DNA of 64,000 nucleotides from Geminicoccaceae bacterium (GCA_028279345.1 JANQNY010000071.1:1-64000), one strand, 5' to 3'. Numbered from the stretch's first letter, positions 45,241 through 55,420 are shown. Notes: generated by a model not told the origin, from the sequence alone. Translations and numbers: made by a program.

Positions 45241-46884
45241 TCAGGGTCCGTCAAGGCGACCCGGCCGACGCTGGATGGCGAATGCGACGAAGCTCTCTCG
45301 GTCCAACGCCCGTGCAAACAGCCAACCCTGCGCCAGCCGCACCGCCCGCGTCTGCACGCAGGTGCGCTGTGCCTCGGTCTCGATCCCTTCGGCGATAGGT
45401 TCCGCGCCAAGCTTCGCCGCCAAGTCGAGCAATGCATCGAGCACCAATACGCCGGCCGCGCCGCGGTCTTGGACCTGGACGAAGGCGCGGTCGATCTTGA
45501 GGTAATCGAAGCGCAGGTCTCGAATCGCTGCGAGGCCCGAATAGCCCGTTCCGAAGTCGTCGAGTGCGAAGCGCAGTCCGGCTCTGCGGAGCTTGTCCAT
45601 GACCGCGGCAATAGCCTGAGCGCGGTCGCCGACGAAGCTGTCCTCTGTAATCTCGACGACGAAGTGCCGCGCCAGTCCTGCGTCGACAACACGCGCAGCC
45701 AAGAGCCGTTCCAGGCGTCCGTCGTCGAACAGCGACGAGGGACAGTTGACCGCGAGGCTGAGCGCAGGATTTGCCTCGACCAAGACGGCAAAATCCTGTG
45801 TCGTGCGCGCTAGCAGCCAGTCAGTCAACGCGCTCATCAACCCCGCTTGCGCCGCCACGGGGATGAAGATGCCCGGAGGAACCACCCCGTGCGTCGGATG
45901 CTGCCACCGGAGGAGGGCCTCCGCGCCAACACACTCCCCCGTCTCGAGGTCGATGATCGGTTGATAGAGCACCCGCAACTCGTCGCGTTCGATACCGGCT
46001 CGAAGATCTTGATCCAGGCCGCGTGAGCGGCGTTGGACGCGGACGATCGCAACACCTACGCCGATGCTGGCGATTGCGCCGACGCCCATGGCGAGCGTCA
46101 AGTGCTCGTACCAGTCGGCTAGAACCCGCCGGCGATCCCAGACCGCGTGGACGGCCACGTCGGCCCTGCTCGCCGGCACGACGACCTTGAGCGACGGCGG
46201 CGACGTGGTCAAAACGGCCTCCGCGGGCGGGTTTCCCGACGTAGCCAAGCGGTTGCCGCGACCGTCGACGAAGGCGAGAAACCCCCTTTGGCCGAGGTCG
46301 AGCTGGTCGAACGCCAAGGTTAAGACTTCCGGGTCGATCAGCAGGTTAAGTTCGCCGCGCTCCGGCACGGGCAGCGCCAGCATGATCGACTCGTGTCCCA
46401 TCACCCGCGTGCGAACGCGGCCGATCATCTGCACATGAGCGATCGACGGATCCGCGCGCGTCCCAGGCGACGCAGCGAAAGGCTCCTCGAAGCGGTCGGC
46501 CGTGCTGTAGACCAGCATGCCGTCTTGATCGACGATGCCGATCTCCCGGAAAAGCGGCTCACCGTAGACCGCATCGCTGAACAGGCGCGCGGTCGCAGGA
46601 GTCGGTTCGAGGTCCGACACACGCGCGAGGCGCGTCAACGTTGCGGACGCCCGGTCGAAGGCCTCGTCGCCGAGCCGCACGGCGATTTGGGCGATCTGGA
46701 GGAGCTGTTGTTCCGATCGCGCGAGCGTGTGCTGGTAAGAGAGCGCCACGAATACCAGGAGCGGCACGTAGCCCGCGGCGAGCGCGCCTAGAACCAGCAG
46801 CACGGTGGAGCGAACACGCTTCGTCCAGTTCGGCTTCAAGGCTTGCTCGTCGAAAGGCGTGAAGGATGGCGCAACGACCAGCAC
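45241..46884 (-). CDS. membrane EAL-domain cyclic-di-GMP phosphodiesterase
   Basis: A 547-residue protein. One membrane helix (about 26-48), a periplasmic sensor (about 50-255) and a second helix (about 262-282) precede the EAL domain (about 293-540). Catalytic motifs are intact: EALLRW, the ITEDSF glutamate, DDFGTGYSGL, LKIDRAFV, and AEGIETEAQ with the QG after it. It should hydrolyse c-di-GMP to pGpG. The layout is that of the CSS-motif phosphodiesterases, but no cysteine is visible in the sensor, so redox control of that kind is not expected. It has no GGDEF domain. The start is GTG 46884; it is upstream of recQ. Confidence 0.88.
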   Translation of the reverse strand: MLVVAPSFTPFDEQALKPNWTKRVRSTVLLVLGALAAGYVPLLVFVALSYQHTLARSEQQLLQIAQIAVRLGDEAFDRASATLTRLARVSDLEPTPATARLFSDAVYGEPLFREIGIVDQDGMLVYSTADRFEEPFAASPGTRADPSIAHVQMIGRVRTRVMGHESIMLALPVPERGELNLLIDPEVLTLAFDQLDLGQRGFLAFVDGRGNRLATSGNPPAEAVLTTSPPSLKVVVPASRADVAVHAVWDRRRVLADWYEHLTLAMGVGAIASIGVGVAIVRVQRRSRGLDQDLRAGIERDELRVLYQPIIDLETGECVGAEALLRWQHPTHGVVPPGIFIPVAAQAGLMSALTDWLLARTTQDFAVLVEANPALSLAVNCPSSLFDDGRLERLLAARVVDAGLARHFVVEITEDSFVGDRAQAIAAVMDKLRRAGLRFALDDFGTGYSGLAAIRDLRFDYLKIDRAFVQVQDRGAAGVLVLDALLDLAAKLGAEPIAEGIETEAQRTCVQTRAVRLAQGWLFARALDRESFVAFAIQRRPGRLDGP

Positions 46885-46943
46885 GATCGGATGCGGCTCG
46901 CAACCAACACGTCAATGCCAGGCGCTTCAGCCACGAGCTAGGG

Positions 46944-47540
46944 TCAGCTGTCGAGCCGGCGCCCCCAGAACTGCAAGGGCTTCTCGGTCTCTTCAGCCTC
47001 GCCGACATCCTGCCAGGGGAAGTAGCAGACGACGCCTTCGAGCGGCGCATAGCCGCGCCGCCGCCAGAACGGGTCGAGCGGGCGGTAGTCGGCGGGCTTC
47101 AGCGGGTGGTCGGCGGGCCGAATGACCGCGCAGAAGACGGCCTCAGCGTAGCCGAGCCTGCGCGCTTCGGCTTCCCGTTCGTCGAAGAAGGCATGGCCCA
47201 CGCCGCGGCCGCGATAGGCTGGCAACAGCACCGATTCGGCGAGGTAGAAGATCGAACCGACATCGTCGCCGCGGGCCTCGAAGGGTGCGCGGATGGGGGC
47301 ATGCTCATGCGCCAGAGGTGCTGCCGTGGACGCACCGACCACGCGATCGTCGTCAACCGCGGCCACCACCAGAGCCTGGGCCGCCTTGGCGAACTCCCCC
47401 AGATACCAACGCTCGTAGTCGAGCGTGCCGGCATAGAGGTAGGGCCACTCGCGGAAGACCTCGATCCTGAGTGCCGCGAGGTCTTCCAGGACGTCGCCGA
47501 TGGCCGGTCCGCAGAGGAGCCTGATTGTCACGTCGTGCAT
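46944..47540 (-). CDS. GNAT-family N-acetyltransferase
   Basis: A 198-residue acetyltransferase. The acetyl-CoA loop is LLPAYRGRGVGHAFFDERE (about 108-126) and the domain ends in FWRRRGYAPLEGVVCYFPW. The substrate is unknown. ATG 47538-47540 was chosen because GAGGG lies just upstream and the fold begins there; the open frame continues 54 codons further upstream without domain support. It is divergent from the next gene. Confidence 0.8.
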   Translation of the reverse strand: MHDVTIRLLCGPAIGDVLEDLAALRIEVFREWPYLYAGTLDYERWYLGEFAKAAQALVVAAVDDDRVVGASTAAPLAHEHAPIRAPFEARGDDVGSIFYLAESVLLPAYRGRGVGHAFFDEREAEARRLGYAEAVFCAVIRPADHPLKPADYRPLDPFWRRRGYAPLEGVVCYFPWQDVGEAEETEKPLQFWGRRLDS

Positions 47541-47679
47541 GCGCCCACCCTCGCTGGTCGTCCGCAGCATGGGCTGGCGGACCGCAGCAACCAGAATACC
47601 TTCGATGAGGTCCGACGAGCAGACGGCTGCAGCGCTCAGAACTACCCCGCAACACGCATCATCGAATGAGGCATGGCGC

Positions 47680-48678
47680 ATGCAGATCGCCGTCTTCAGC
47701 ACACAGCCCTACGACCGGCGCTTCCTCGACGAGGCCAACGATGGGGTGCACGAGATCACCTTTCTCGAGCCTCGGCTTGCGCCCGAAACGGCGCCGCTCT
47801 CGGCTACCGCGGACGCCGTCTGCGCCTTCGTCAACGACGATCTGGGCGCCGAGGTGATCGAGATGCTCGCCGCGTGCGGGGTAAGGGTGATCGCGCTGCG
47901 GTCGGCGGGCTTCAACCACGTAGACCTCGACGCCGCGGCGGCGCTGGGCATCGCCGTCGGCCGGGTGCCGGCTTACTCGCCGCACGCGGTGGCGGAGCAC
48001 ACGCTGGCGCTGATCTTAGCCCTCAACCGCAAGACGCATCGGGCCTACAACCGGGTCCGCGACGGCAATTTCGCGCTCGATGGCCTGTTGGGCTTCGACC
48101 TCTACGGCAAGACCGTCGGTGTGGTAAGCACAGGCAACATCGGTGAGGTCGTGGCGCGTATCTGTGTGGGCTTCGGCTGCCGCGTCCTGGCACACGATCC
48201 CGTACCCAAAGCGTCCTGCTGCGCGTTGGGTGTCGAGTATGTCGACATGGGCACGCTGCTTGGCGCGAGCGACGTGGTCACGCTGCACTGCCCGCTCACC
48301 CACGATACCTGCTATTTGATCGACGAGGCGGCGCTCGCGCAGATGAAGCCCGGGGCGATGCTCATCAACACGAGCCGCGGCGCGCTGATCGACACCCGCG
48401 CCGTGATCGACGCGCTGAAGACGGGCCGGCTCGGCAGCCTGGGTCTCGATGTCTACGAAGAAGAGGAGGACTTGTTCTTCCGCGACCTCTCCAGTCGCAT
48501 CATCCCCGACGACGTATTCGCGCGTCTCCTGACCTTCCCCAACGTGCTCATCACGGCCCATCAGGCCTTCTTCACCGAGGAAGCCCTCACCGCCATCGCC
48601 GGCACGACGATCGCCAATATCACCGCCTTCGAACGCACCGGCGAGGTGTTGCACCCGGTTCACACTGCACGAGGGTAA
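47680..48678 (+). CDS. D-2-hydroxyacid dehydrogenase (fermentative D-lactate dehydrogenase-like)
   Basis: A 332-residue NAD-dependent dehydrogenase that reduces pyruvate or a similar 2-oxoacid. The substrate-binding arginine is in LRSAGFNHVDL (about 77-87), the cofactor site is VGVVSTGNIGEV (about 147-158), and the catalytic His is in ITAHQAFFTEEAL (about 295-307). LDVYEEEEDLFF, typical of LdhA, is present. It starts at ATG 47680. It is divergent from the GNAT gene over 139 bases. Confidence 0.9.
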   Translation: MQIAVFSTQPYDRRFLDEANDGVHEITFLEPRLAPETAPLSATADAVCAFVNDDLGAEVIEMLAACGVRVIALRSAGFNHVDLDAAAALGIAVGRVPAYSPHAVAEHTLALILALNRKTHRAYNRVRDGNFALDGLLGFDLYGKTVGVVSTGNIGEVVARICVGFGCRVLAHDPVPKASCCALGVEYVDMGTLLGASDVVTLHCPLTHDTCYLIDEAALAQMKPGAMLINTSRGALIDTRAVIDALKTGRLGSLGLDVYEEEEDLFFRDLSSRIIPDDVFARLLTFPNVLITAHQAFFTEEALTAIAGTTIANITAFERTGEVLHPVHTARG

Positions 48679-48917
48679 GATGCGCTCCGGACTGGCGATA
48701 CGCGCCCGCCGCCGCGGTCGACGCAACGATCGCCTCCGGAGCCGGCAAAATCCAGCGTCGGCCGGCAACGCCCGAACAAGCGCAAAACGCTGCCGCAGAG
48801 CATCCACTTCGAGACGTACGGTTGGGTTCCGCCGACGTTGACAACTTGCGAGTGATTGAGGTCACTGCTTAGCCGCCTAGTGCGCGTAACTTCATTTCGC
48901 AGGTTTGGAAAATAAAG

Positions 48918-50150
48918 ATGAGGGCATACGTTATGTCGAAATTTGTTATTCTAAGGGATAGAAGCCGAACGCAGCGGATCAGGGACTTTGAGCGGACGCG
49001 CTCGCCGATTGGCTTAGAGAGCATGAGCACCGGGATAGTGCCGGACGTGCCAGAGCTCGAGATCACAACCGACGAGTTGGATAGCCGCCAGCTGCGCGAT
49101 GCAGAGCGCGATCCAGATGTCGTTGCAGTCGCCCGCGAAATGCCGACAAAGCTCATCGAACCGACAGCGAAGCAGGATGTGACGTCGGCGAGCGGCGTAA
49201 CGTGGGGCGTCAAAGCTGTCGGCGCACTTGAGAGCCCTGTCACTGGAGCGGGCGTCAAGGTCGCGGTGCTGGACACCGGCATCGACGCCTCTCACACCGC
49301 CTTTGCCGGGGTGACGTTGATTGAGAGGGACTTCAGTGGACACGGCAACGGCGACGTTGACGGCCACGGCACCCACTGCGCGGGAACCGTATTCGGGCGC
49401 GATGTGGACGGGCTTCGTATCGGCGTCGCTACTGGCGTCACTGAAGCACTCATCGGCAAAGTGCTGGGTAACGATGGCTCGGGCGGAACCGACATGCTCT
49501 TCAAGGGCATGCAATGGGCCGTCAACAATGGCGCGCAAGTGATCTCCATGTCGCTCGGTTTCGACTTCCCGGGTCTGGTGGAGCGTCTGCAGGAAGATGG
49601 CTTCCCGCCAAAGCTTGCGGCGAGCGCGGCGCTCGAGGGCTATCGCATGAACATTCGCATGTTCGATCGCCTCATGGACATGTTCCGTGCCAGCACCCCG
49701 TTCACGGGCGGCACCGTGGTGGTTGCCGCAAGCGGGAACGAGAGTGAGCGTCACGTCCATCCCAATTTCGAGGTGAGCGTCTCTGTGCCAGCCGCCGCCG
49801 AAGGCATCGTTTCCGTCGGCGCGTTGGGAGAGGAGGCAAACGGTCTGGTCGTTGCGCCGTTCTCGAACACCAATCCCATCCTCTCAGCGCCGGGCGTCGA
49901 TGTCATTTCCGCGAAGACCGGAGGTGGGCTCGTATCCCTCAACGGCACGAGCATGGCGACGCCCCATGTGGCCGGGCTCGCCGCATTGTGGTGGGAGCGG
50001 ATCGAGCAGATGCCCATTCCCCAGAGCCCGGCAGCGGTCGTGGCGCGGCTCCGGGCGAACGCCGCGAAGGATGTGTTCGCGCCGGGCGTCGATATCCTCG
50101 ACCGCGGTGCGGGCCTCGCGAAGGCCCCGTCGCCAGCCCTCGTCGGTTAA
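48918..50150 (+). CDS. subtilisin-like serine peptidase (S8 family)
   Basis: A 410-residue protease. The catalytic triad is D119 (AVLDTGID), H150 (DGHGTHCAG) and S345 (NGTSMATPH), with oxyanion N274 (ASGNES). Residues 1-85 look like an inhibitor-I9-type propeptide; no signal peptide is evident, so it may act inside the cell or use another export path. An extra helical segment (about 213-262) precedes the oxyanion strand. The upstream bases 48885-48960 are A+T-rich, unlike the neighbours, a hint of acquisition. The alternative ATG at 48933 has GAGGG 8 bases upstream. Confidence 0.9.
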   Translation: MRAYVMSKFVILRDRSRTQRIRDFERTRSPIGLESMSTGIVPDVPELEITTDELDSRQLRDAERDPDVVAVAREMPTKLIEPTAKQDVTSASGVTWGVKAVGALESPVTGAGVKVAVLDTGIDASHTAFAGVTLIERDFSGHGNGDVDGHGTHCAGTVFGRDVDGLRIGVATGVTEALIGKVLGNDGSGGTDMLFKGMQWAVNNGAQVISMSLGFDFPGLVERLQEDGFPPKLAASAALEGYRMNIRMFDRLMDMFRASTPFTGGTVVVAASGNESERHVHPNFEVSVSVPAAAEGIVSVGALGEEANGLVVAPFSNTNPILSAPGVDVISAKTGGGLVSLNGTSMATPHVAGLAALWWERIEQMPIPQSPAAVVARLRANAAKDVFAPGVDILDRGAGLAKAPSPALVG

Positions 50151-50210
50151 AGCGTCGATCGACGTCCGCTTTTAGCCCATGCCGGAGGTCGTCGGGATGG
50201 CCTCCGGCAT
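50149..50210 (+). terminator. two hairpins after the subtilase gene
   Basis: AAAGCG (50149-50154) pairs with CGCTTT (50167-50172), ending in a four-T run, a weak intrinsic terminator. A second, perfect 10-bp hairpin follows (50179-50188 with 50201-50210), without T. Together they probably end the peptidase transcript. Confidence 0.6.
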
Positions 50211-50390
50211 CGCGCCACTCTCAAGGTCGTCCAGCGGCCGATCGGAGGCCGCCTCTGGGTGGGGTGTCATGCGGCGACGCCCAGTCCGGGCTTGCACGTG
50301 GAGCCAGTCGGCGCCGCGCGACCTTGCGGCCGATGGACGGCGACTGCCGCCCTAGACATGCTACCTCAGCATTTGAGTGAGTGGTGACAG

Positions 50391-50993
50391 GTGTCGAAGC
50401 GCGGGGGCATTGCAAACGCGACCCTAGCCAACCGGGCCTTGCTCGCGCTGTTGGTCGCAACGCTCCTCTCCGGTGCGACCATCGCCCGCGCCAAACCCAC
50501 GGGTGAGCTCTGTCTCCGCGCGATCGCCGAAGCGGAAGGCCGCCCGGCGTGGCTTGAGGAGGGCCTCTTGCGCTCGATAGCCATGGTGGAGAGTGGCTAT
50601 GTTGAGCCCGGCGCAAAACGCGCGGTGCCCTGGCCCTGGACGATCAATTCGCCGGCTGGTTCCTTCTACCTTTCATCGCGGGTCGAAGCGATCGCCAAAG
50701 TCGAAGAGCTGCAGGCCGACGGCATCACCAACATCGACGTCGGCTGCTTGCAGGTAAACCTGCAATACCATCCTCGCGCGTTCGCCAGCCTGGAAGAGGC
50801 GTTCGAACCAGCCGCCAACGTCGCCTACGCCGTCGACTACCTGAAGAGGCTCAAGGCCGCCGGTGCGTCGGTCTTCGGCGCCGTCGGCCGTTACCACAGC
50901 CACACGCCGGTGTTCGGCGTATCTTACGCGCGCAAAGTCTTCGCCCGCTGGGGCTACGGCGGCCGGCTCAACGCACTGCGGCACGGCGGCTGA
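50391..50993 (+). CDS. lytic transglycosylase (SLT-like)
   Basis: A 200-residue exported peptidoglycan lyase. The signal peptide spans about 1-34 (ends IARAK). The catalytic glutamate is E67 in SIAMVESGY, with S68 next to it as in the SLT family. DVGCLQVNLQYHPRAF (about 117-132) and AVDYLKRLKA complete the fold. It starts at GTG 50391. The function is cell-wall turnover or opening the wall for an envelope machine; no such machine lies beside it. Confidence 0.87.
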   Translation: MSKRGGIANATLANRALLALLVATLLSGATIARAKPTGELCLRAIAEAEGRPAWLEEGLLRSIAMVESGYVEPGAKRAVPWPWTINSPAGSFYLSSRVEAIAKVEELQADGITNIDVGCLQVNLQYHPRAFASLEEAFEPAANVAYAVDYLKRLKAAGASVFGAVGRYHSHTPVFGVSYARKVFARWGYGGRLNALRHGG

Positions 50994-51027
50994 CTGCGGA
51001 ACACAGCTTACTGAGCCGCCGAGGCGG

Positions 51028-52374
51028 CTATCGCTCGGCGGTCTGGAGGGAGTCAGGGCCCAGATTGCCCGCCCAAGCGAACCAGTAGGCGAGATGGCCA
51101 GGCACGCGCGGGCGTTGTTCGCCGTTCGATGCCACGAGGGCCGCCTCCTCGATCTGGAAGCGCGTACCATCGCCGCGAACCAGCACGTCGTCGGCAGCCA
51201 TCTCGAAACGCTCGCCGGGCTCGATGCGGTAGGCGCGAGCGGTGCGCTGTGCGGCGTCGCCCACGACCACAAGGTCCCAAAGACCGGCGCTACCGTGATG
51301 CACGGCACCACCGTCGAAGGCTTCGAGCGGCCAAGCGACCGCGCCGCCCGGCGCACGCACGCCGAAGATCTCATCCTTGGCTCTGAGCCCTGGCGCATCG
51401 GCGAGCGCCGGGAACATCAGATCGGGGCTCGCGAAATAGCTGCCGTAGGCGGCGCCAGCGCTGTAGTCGCGGTCGTAGCCCGTATCGCGTGCCAGGACCT
51501 GCGTATCAGGATGGAGCCTCCGCCACTCCGCCCAGGTCGTCGTGACCAACGGGAGCACCTCGAGTTCGATGTCGGACGCGGCGAGCGGCCCGACCACGGG
51601 CCGGCCGCTGAAGTGGTTCCACAGCGACCGCGTGGCGTCGTCGTACATGAGCTTGTTGGAGCGGTAGAGCAGCCCCGACGAGCCGAACACGAGCGGCTCG
51701 TCGAAACCCGCGACATCGGTCCGGAACAGGATGCCGGCGTTGCAGAGCGTGCAATAGGCGAGGCTCACCGGCACACCGCCGACGACGTCGTTGACCATCT
51801 CGTGCCAGTTGGTGATGCGCAGGGGATAGGCCCGCGCCTCGCCGCCCAGGGCCACACCGAACACCTCGTCCTCTGGCCGCAGATAGGTGGCATCTGCCGC
51901 GTCGATCATCCGGGGATTGGTCAGCGCCGGAATGCCGTCGACGCGGACGCCGCCCCACACGATCTCCTCGAGCCTGATCTTGGACGGCACGTCGTTCGCA
52001 AAGAAGTGGTCGAACGCCGGGTCGATCGACCGCCACACCCGGCGCTGCAACAGATGGTGCCCAGGATGCGAGCGGACGTCTGAGCCTTGCTGCCAGAGCA
52101 TCCAGTCGAACCAACCGTCGGCGGCGGCGCCCGTGACCTGCTCGAGCACCCCGCTCACCGAGCGCTTGTCGACCGGGCGACCGAAGCGCAGCGCCAGGAT
52201 CAGACTCGCCGCCGCATCGGGTTCGCCGCGCTCACGGATCTCGGCGAGCGAGTCCCTGGCACTTTCCACGGTGCCAAAGATGAGACTGCCGGTGAGGTCG
52301 GCATAGGCCTCCGGCGTAAGGGCGCGGGCGTCGCCGGCGAGCAGGGCAAGTACGAGGGCAAGAGTGAGCCGCAT
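51028..52374 (-). CDS. exported DUF3179 protein
   Basis: A 448-residue protein with a signal peptide (about 1-18, ends ARA). The family hallmark is a Cys-rich YCTLCNAGILF (about 206-216) preceded by EVFGVALGGEARAYPL. DUF3179 proteins are widespread and uncharacterised; the two close cysteines suggest metal or redox chemistry, but that is speculation. It stands alone, divergent from the creatininase gene. Confidence 0.88.
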   Translation of the reverse strand: MRLTLALVLALLAGDARALTPEAYADLTGSLIFGTVESARDSLAEIRERGEPDAAASLILALRFGRPVDKRSVSGVLEQVTGAAADGWFDWMLWQQGSDVRSHPGHHLLQRRVWRSIDPAFDHFFANDVPSKIRLEEIVWGGVRVDGIPALTNPRMIDAADATYLRPEDEVFGVALGGEARAYPLRITNWHEMVNDVVGGVPVSLAYCTLCNAGILFRTDVAGFDEPLVFGSSGLLYRSNKLMYDDATRSLWNHFSGRPVVGPLAASDIELEVLPLVTTTWAEWRRLHPDTQVLARDTGYDRDYSAGAAYGSYFASPDLMFPALADAPGLRAKDEIFGVRAPGGAVAWPLEAFDGGAVHHGSAGLWDLVVVGDAAQRTARAYRIEPGERFEMAADDVLVRGDGTRFQIEEAALVASNGEQRPRVPGHLAYWFAWAGNLGPDSLQTAER

Positions 52375-52506
52375 GGGCGAGCCTTCTCGAACGTGTCTCA
52401 GCCGATCATCGCGCGATCCAACCTCACTTGCCCGTCACGTCATCTCACGACGCGGTTGCGTCGCGACATCTTCTGCTAGGCTCCAAAGACATCACGGAGA
52501 GACGCC

Positions 52507-53286
52507 ATGCGCCAACGTTCCGTTCGCTGGGGTGAGCTGCGCGCCCCGGAGCTGCGTGACCTGGCGGCCGCCAAGGCCATCGTCGTCGTGCCGGTAGCCT
52601 CGATCGAGCAGCACGGACCGCATCTGCCGACGATGACCGACACGCTCTTGGGCCATGAAGTCGCATGCGCCGCCTGCGAGCGCCTCGCCGAGACCCAGCC
52701 CTGCGTCGTCACCGAACCCGTCTGGTCGGGTTTGAGCGAGCATCATATGCGCCTAGGCGGCACGCTGACGCTCGACTTCCAGGGCCTGTTCGCCGTCGTT
52801 GGCGGCGTCGTGCGCTCGCTTTCCCGACACGGGTTCCAGCGGGTCCTCTTGTTGAACAGCCACGGCGGCAATGTCGCGGCGCTGAAGACGGTCGTTGAGG
52901 AACTCAGCATCGAACTACCCCATCTCCAGCTCGTGACGGCAACCTACTGGCAGCTCGCGGTGGATCTGGTGGACCCTCTCTTGGAGACCCAGCGCTCGAT
53001 CCGCCACGCCTGCGAAGCCGAAACCTCGATGGTGCTGGCGCTCCGGCCCGACTTGGTGGACGAAAGCGTGTTCGACGAGGCCGCCTGCCCCGATGCGCGC
53101 GACCAGCGCGACTTTCGCGACGATGGCGCCTATCGCTGGCAGAGCTTCGCCGACAAGACGCCCTCGGGCGCGTTGGGCGATCCACGCGCGGCCTCCGCCG
53201 AGAAGGGCCGCCAGCTCCTCGACCTCACCGCCCGGCGCCTCGCCGAGTACTTGGCGGACCCTGGCTTCTGGGGTGCGCGTGGGTGA
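52507..53286 (+). CDS. creatininase-family amidohydrolase
   Basis: A 259-residue metal-dependent amidase. VASIEQHGPHLPTMTDT (about 25-41) carries the metal-binding Glu, His and Asp; LLNSHGGN (about 117-124) and the CEAETSM segment (about 170-176) supply further ligands. The family includes creatininase and enzymes acting on cyclic or formamide substrates; the substrate here is unknown. Its stop overlaps the start of the next gene by GTGA, so the two probably act in one catabolic pathway. Confidence 0.88.
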   Translation: MRQRSVRWGELRAPELRDLAAAKAIVVVPVASIEQHGPHLPTMTDTLLGHEVACAACERLAETQPCVVTEPVWSGLSEHHMRLGGTLTLDFQGLFAVVGGVVRSLSRHGFQRVLLLNSHGGNVAALKTVVEELSIELPHLQLVTATYWQLAVDLVDPLLETQRSIRHACEAETSMVLALRPDLVDESVFDEAACPDARDQRDFRDDGAYRWQSFADKTPSGALGDPRAASAEKGRQLLDLTARRLAEYLADPGFWGARG

Positions 53287-54305
53287 GCGGCAACGAACCC
53301 TTCCGCCTATCGCTCGCCGAAGTCGACGCGCTGACCCGACGCTGCCTGATGGTCTGTGGCGCCGACGAGGCCAACGCGGCTGCTGTTGCGCGGACCGTCA
53401 CCAGCGCCGAGCGCGACGGCGCGGTATCACACGGCCTTTTTCGCCTGCCCGGCTACTGCGCCTCGCTCAAGAGCGGCAAGGTCGACGGCAAGGCACGACC
53501 CATGGTCGAGCAGATCGCTCCGGGCGTGATACGCGTCGACGGCCGGAACGGCTTTGCACCGCTCGCGCTGGAGACTGGGCGCGTGCCGTTGGTCGCCTGC
53601 GCGCGGACCCAGGGCATCGCCGCACTCGCGCTCGTCCGCATCCACCACTTCTCCGCACTCTGGGCGGAGATCGAGCCGCTGGCCTGCGCCGGCCTCGCGG
53701 CGATGGCGTGTACCGCCTACAAGCCCGTCGTGGCGCCGGCCGGTGCGCGGGAGGCCTTCTTCGGCACCAACCCCCTGGCCTTCGGCTGGCCGCGCGGCGA
53801 CCAGCCGCCGCTGGTCTTCGACATGGCGACGGCCGCAATGGCCAGGGGCGAGATCCAGGTCGCAGCCCGCGACGGCCACAATGTTGCCGAAGGCGCCGGG
53901 CTCGACGGCGACGGCAACCCCACCACCGACCCGCAGGCCATCCTGGAGGGGGGCGTCCAGCTCCCGTTCGGCGGGTACAAGGGCTCGGCGATCGCGCTGA
54001 TGGTGGAGCTGCTCTGCGCCGGGCTGATCGGCGAGTGGTTCAGCTTCGAGGCCGCCGAGCGCGACCGCGAGGATGGCGGACCGCCGCAGGGCGGCGAACT
54101 CATCCTGGCGCTGGATCCCAACGCCTTCGGCAACGGTGCCGGCTGGCTCGCCCATTGCGAGGGTTTTTTCGCAAGGTTTGAGGCGCTGGAGGGCAGCCCA
54201 CGCCTGCCTGCGACTCGGCGCTACGCGAACCGCGCGGAAACACCGTCGACGGGCGTGACCATCCCCGCGGCATTGCATCAAGAGCTCAAGACCATCGCCG
54301 CCTGA
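53283..54305 (+). CDS. Ldh/YiaK-family NAD(P)-dependent oxidoreductase
   Basis: A 340-residue dehydrogenase of the malate/L-lactate (type 2) family, which includes ureidoglycolate, sulfolactate and 2,3-diketogulonate enzymes. [20 protein letters not shown] holds the conserved [18 protein letters not shown] the catalytic histidine region, and [13 protein letters not shown] the cofactor loop. The start is GTG 53283. Coupling to a creatininase-type amidase suggests breakdown of a nitrogenous compound to a hydroxyacid, an inference from context. Confidence 0.88.
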   Translation: MSGNEPFRLSLAEVDALTRRCLMVCGADEANAAAVARTVTSAERDGAVSHGLFRLPGYCASLKSGKVDGKARPMVEQIAPGVIRVDGRNGFAPLALETGRVPLVACARTQGIAALALVRIHHFSALWAEIEPLACAGLAAMACTAYKPVVAPAGAREAFFGTNPLAFGWPRGDQPPLVFDMATAAMARGEIQVAARDGHNVAEGAGLDGDGNPTTDPQAILEGGVQLPFGGYKGSAIALMVELLCAGLIGEWFSFEAAERDREDGGPPQGGELILALDPNAFGNGAGWLAHCEGFFARFEALEGSPRLPATRRYANRAETPSTGVTIPAALHQELKTIAA

Positions 54306-54391
54306 ACGACCAACGCGCAGGATGCCATTTGCGCCTGATCAACGCGCGCCCAACGGCAGCGTGCTTCGAAGGCGCGATTGGAAAGAAACGC

Positions 54392-55405
54392 ATGCGCACA
54401 TTTCGCGTCGTCGCCACGCTCATCGCATACATCTTCGCCAGCACCGCATCGGCTGGCGGAGGCGGATGGTCAGCCGATGCAGGCGCTTGGTCGGTTCGGT
54501 CTGAGTTGTCGAGCCAGGGACGACCCGTCTGCTACGCCCAGACCGAGCCACGGGCCGGCGCACGTGTCACCGCCGTGCGCACGGCCGACACGTTCTTCCT
54601 GGTGCTTCGAGATGATGAGTGGCGCATCGATGCGCCGGCGATCACGGTCGACCTGCAGATTGGCAAAGCACGCGCGAGCAGCCGATCGGCCCTGGTCGAC
54701 GGCGACGCGCTGGTCGTGCAGTGGCCGGCCGATGCGAACATCACCGCAGCCCTGCGCACCGATGGGACCCTCGGGCTGACGCTCCCCGACGGCCGCAGCA
54801 GCCTTTGGCCGCTCGGCGAAGCGACCGCGGCGATGGCGGCGCTCGGCGCGTGCATCGATGCGCAGGCGATGGCGCACGGCACCGGCGAGGCGCAGCGCAA
54901 GGGCGGCAGCGATCCGGGGCCGTTGGCACCTGCGACGGCACGTGCCCTCGCCGACGACTTTCAAAGGTGGCTGAGCACGATTCTAGAGGAGGTGGCGCTG
55001 ACCGTCGTGGCTCCGTCGGTCGAGGGAGCTCCGTTCGTCCTCAAGAATGGCACGACGTTGGGGACGATCCGCCTGCTGAACGGCAGCACGCACGCACAGG
55101 TGCTGAGAGCCGGCGCCCGAGCCGCGATGACGGCCTGTCCGAGCGCCGAGACACCCGTCGAGCGCGCGCGCCACGACGTCGATGGTCTGGTTGTGCAGCA
55201 CGCTACCGTCCGCTGTACCGTCGCAAGTCTGACCACCGAGCTGGTCATCCTCAGCTTCGCCGACGACCCAGGTGGCCTCGCACTCATGTTCGAGGATAAC
55301 GCTGGCGACGGGCGCGCTGCTCGCCATGCCGCGCGCGTGACCGAGGATCTGGCAACGGGAGCAGGCTTCCCATCGCAATATGCGGAGCTTCACCCCGGCG
55401 GTTGA
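54392..55405 (+). CDS. secreted hypothetical protein
   Basis: A 337-residue protein with a clear signal peptide (RTFRVVATLIAYIFASTASA). The first 120 residues of the mature part (WSVRSELSSQGRPVCYAQTE, FFLVLRDDEWRID) resemble invasion-associated-locus-B-like or similar beta-rich domains, but not strongly enough to name. The C-terminal 150 residues are unassigned. ATG 54392 was chosen because GGAAAG lies about 7 bases upstream and the signal peptide begins there. Confidence 0.65.
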   Translation: MRTFRVVATLIAYIFASTASAGGGGWSADAGAWSVRSELSSQGRPVCYAQTEPRAGARVTAVRTADTFFLVLRDDEWRIDAPAITVDLQIGKARASSRSALVDGDALVVQWPADANITAALRTDGTLGLTLPDGRSSLWPLGEATAAMAALGACIDAQAMAHGTGEAQRKGGSDPGPLAPATARALADDFQRWLSTILEEVALTVVAPSVEGAPFVLKNGTTLGTIRLLNGSTHAQVLRAGARAAMTACPSAETPVERARHDVDGLVVQHATVRCTVASLTTELVILSFADDPGGLALMFEDNAGDGRAARHAARVTEDLATGAGFPSQYAELHPGG

Positions 55406-55420
55406 CGACGAGCGCTGCAG

